Shown here piece by piece: positions 5,664 through 7,346 of a stretch of 7,346 nucleotides of DNA. Made by a program: the position numbers and the translations under genes. Source of the DNA: Gammaproteobacteria bacterium (GTDB lineage Bacteria; Pseudomonadota; Gammaproteobacteria; GCA-001735895); contig JAASSH010000095.1 in the NCBI GenBank assembly GCA_021767985.1, positions 1 to 7,346 on the forward strand, in the 5' to 3' direction. The notes below the pieces were generated by a model. That model was not told the DNA's origin and did not search any database. It was given only the letters and a program-made list of their open reading frames with translations. Every line of letters starts with the position of its first letter. Within the stretch, counting starts at the first letter, position 1.

Positions 5664-6695
5664 ATGAAACAGAAACTACTGACAACGATAATGGCCATGT
5701 GCCTGACTTTTGCCATGGGCAGCGTACGGGCCGCCGGCGAATTACATATCTACAACTGGGGTAACTACACCAACCCGGAAATGATCGAAAAGTTCGAGAA
5801 AATGCACGACGTCAAGGTAACCATCGATGGTTACGATTCGAACGAAACCATGCTGGCGAAAGTCGAACAGGGCGGATCGGGCTACGACATCGTCGTGCCG
5901 GGCGACTACATGATCGCGATCATGATCAAGAAAGGCCTGCTGGAAAGGGTCGAGCCGAACAAGATGTCGAACTTCAAGAACATCGATCCCAAGTGGGTAG
6001 ACGTTTACTGGGACAAGGGCCGTAATTACAGTATTCCATACCAGTGGGGCACCACCAACTTTACCGTCGACAAGACCGTCTACAAGGGCGATATCAATAC
6101 CCTGGCGCTGATGTTCGATCCGCCGGACGAACTCAAGGGCCGCATCAACATGCTGAAAGACATGAACGATGTCATCAACGCCGGCCTGCGCTACCTCGGC
6201 TACCCGCGCTGCAACTCCGACAAGGCTCAGCTGAAAGAGCTCAACACTATGTTGGTCAAGGCCAAGGCTAACTGGCGCACCATGGACTACTCGGTGATCG
6301 AAAAGCTGACCTCGAAGGATGTCGACCTGTCACAGAGCTGGAACGGCGCTGCCAAGCGTGCGCGCAAGGACCGTCCCGAGCTGGCTTACGCCTACCCGAA
6401 GGAAGGTTTCACCGGTTGGATGGATAACGTCGCGGTACTCAAGGGCGCGCCCAACCTCGAAAACGCGAAGCTGTTCATGAACTTCATGATGACACCCGAA
6501 GCCGCGGCGCTGACTTCCAATTTCGCCAACTACGCCAACGGCATCATGGGCAGTGAAGCGATGATGAACGCGGACCTGACCGCGGCGCCCGAAATCGTCA
6601 TGCCGGCCGGCGCACCCGCGCCCGAGTTCGTGCCGCCATGCGCGCAAGAGGTAACCGATCTGTATTCCAAGATCTGGACCAACCTCAACAAGTAG
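5664..6695 (+). CDS. potD: Periplasmic polyamine-binding protein PotD
   Basis: This is the solute-binding protein that delivers polyamine to PotBC. It has 343 residues (E. coli PotD 348). It begins with a classical signal peptide (MKQKLLTTIMAMCLTFAMGS), likely cleaved after Ala23 or Ala24; the Cys at 13 is not in a lipobox. Aligned by eye to E. coli PotD, most spermidine-contacting residues are kept: Trp32 and Tyr35 (YNWGNY), Tyr82, Asp166, Trp226 (SWNG), Trp252 and Asp254 (GWMDN), and Tyr290. Changed positions are E. coli Ser83 to Gly80, Glu171 to Asp169 and Gln327 to a non-Gln residue. It is therefore a polyamine-type binding protein whose exact ligand (spermidine, putrescine or a relative) is open. 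The start at 5664 is preferred over an upstream GTG at 5595. It is last in the operon, before a strong terminator. Confidence 0.92.
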   Translation: MKQKLLTTIMAMCLTFAMGSVRAAGELHIYNWGNYTNPEMIEKFEKMHDVKVTIDGYDSNETMLAKVEQGGSGYDIVVPGDYMIAIMIKKGLLERVEPNKMSNFKNIDPKWVDVYWDKGRNYSIPYQWGTTNFTVDKTVYKGDINTLALMFDPPDELKGRINMLKDMNDVINAGLRYLGYPRCNSDKAQLKELNTMLVKAKANWRTMDYSVIEKLTSKDVDLSQSWNGAAKRARKDRPELAYAYPKEGFTGWMDNVAVLKGAPNLENAKLFMNFMMTPEAAALTSNFANYANGIMGSEAMMNADLTAAPEIVMPAGAPAPEFVPPCAQEVTDLYSKIWTNLNK

Positions 6696-6712
6696 GACTG
6701 CTCCTCGGTACT

Positions 6713-6743
6713 GGGTGGGGGCGTTATGCTCCCACCCCGTTTT
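6713..6743 (+). terminator. Strong intrinsic terminator after potD
   Basis: GGGTGGG (6713-6719) pairs perfectly with CCCACCC (6731-6737). Three further inner pairs, including one G-U, give a 10-bp stem with the 5-base loop GTTAT (6723-6727). CG and then TTTT (6740-6743) follow. It starts 17 bases after the potD stop and ends the polyamine operon. Confidence 0.85.
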
Positions 6744-6766
6744 CCGCGGGCAATTGAATCTTTTCC

Positions 6767-7346
6767 ATGAACAAACCAGTAATCAAACCGCGCACGGCAC
6801 TCGAGCTCGGCATCATGCGGGGCTTTCCGCCGCCGCCCGAGAAACGGCCGGACCTGACCAACTGGGACCTGGCGCCATTCAATCGATGGTCGTTTCTGAA
6901 CATCCGCCAGCTGTTTCCGACGATGGACGTGGAAACGGATTACAACAACATCCAGCCGCTGCCGAGTGAATCGCAGGACCTGTCATCGATTACTTTTCGC
7001 GATCATGCCGGAAAAAAGAAATCCATAGCCGGGTTTCTCGACGACAGTTACACCGATGGATTCCTGGTGCTGCATCGCGGCCGCATCGTTAGCGAAAAAT
7101 ACTTCAACAACATGCAGCCGGACACGCCGCACCTGTCGCAGTCGTTAGCCAAGTCGCTTGTCGGCAGCCTGGCTGGCATCCTGCAGCAGCAGGGCCTGGT
7201 CGACCCGGCAGCGCCACTGGTGAACTACGTACCGGAACTGAAGCGCTGCGGCTACAAGGACGCGAAACTCGAGCACGCACTGAACATGACCAGCGGCGTC
7301 AGGTTTGTCGAGGATTACAACACGCCCGGCTCCGACATGACACGCA
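6767..7346 (+). CDS. Serine hydrolase of the class C beta-lactamase/NylB-like family, N-terminal part (runs off the right edge)
   Basis: The first 193 codons are present and open to the window end. The product belongs to the beta-lactamase fold (PF00144-type) hydrolases that include 6-aminohexanoate-dimer hydrolase and related esterases. The nucleophile motif SxxK is SLAK (Ser126-Lys129) in HLSQSLAKSLVG. MTSGVRFVEDY follows, and its Tyr184 lies 58 residues after the Ser, the same spacing as Ser112 to Tyr170 of NylB. The later catalytic Tyr and KTG-like region would lie beyond the edge. The N-terminus (MRGFPPPPEKRPDLTNW at 17-33) has no signal peptide, so the enzyme is probably cytoplasmic. 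An in-frame TGA at 6755-6757 makes the ATG at 6767 the earliest start. No good ribosome site precedes it; Met17 at 6815 is the alternative. Its substrate cannot be told. Confidence 0.85.
   Translation, partial: MNKPVIKPRTALELGIMRGFPPPPEKRPDLTNWDLAPFNRWSFLNIRQLFPTMDVETDYNNIQPLPSESQDLSSITFRDHAGKKKSIAGFLDDSYTDGFLVLHRGRIVSEKYFNNMQPDTPHLSQSLAKSLVGSLAGILQQQGLVDPAAPLVNYVPELKRCGYKDAKLEHALNMTSGVRFVEDYNTPGSDMTR

Overview
The window is GC-rich, densely packed bacterial DNA. The gene types suggest a gammaproteobacterium: an E. coli-type glucokinase (not a ROK kinase), a potABCD-ordered polyamine transporter, and a LuxR/FixJ-type HTH regulator. The exact lineage cannot be fixed from the sequence. A marine or otherwise environmental, possibly uncultivated, lineage is a guess.

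Layout. (1) Bases 3-386, plus strand: the C-terminal end of a thiamine-diphosphate enzyme of the acetolactate synthase/decarboxylase superfamily, most like 5-guanidino-2-oxopentanoate decarboxylase. (2) Bases 446-1613, minus strand: glucokinase glk, followed in the same direction by a possible 45-residue unrecognised gene. This pair converges on gene 1. (3) Bases 1614-1799: a divergent promoter region with a good glk promoter, two inverted repeats and a weaker promoter for the regulator. (4) Bases 1800-2612, plus strand: a LuxR-type regulator whose stop codon lies inside an intrinsic terminator. (5) Bases 2702-6695, plus strand: a four-gene polyamine ABC importer operon in the order ATPase, permease, permease, binding protein (potA-potB-potC-potD). 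It ends at a strong intrinsic terminator at 6713-6743. (6) Bases 6767-7346, plus strand: the N-terminal part of a NylB/class-C beta-lactamase-fold serine hydrolase that runs off the right edge.

How the genes may work together. PotD would capture a polyamine in the periplasm, PotB/PotC form the inner-membrane channel, and two PotA subunits drive import. The LuxR-type gene directly upstream is the obvious candidate regulator, but only its position supports this. If the truncated first gene really is an arginine-transaminase-pathway decarboxylase, the region would lean toward guanidino/polyamine nitrogen metabolism. Glucokinase has no evident link to it.

This is mostly ordinary metabolic and transport gene content, and I see no clear novel defence or mobile system. 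The points most worth a second look are a perfect 4 x 9-bp tandem repeat between potC and potD, the small ORF behind glk, the inverted repeats between glk and the regulator, and substitutions in the PotD ligand pocket.
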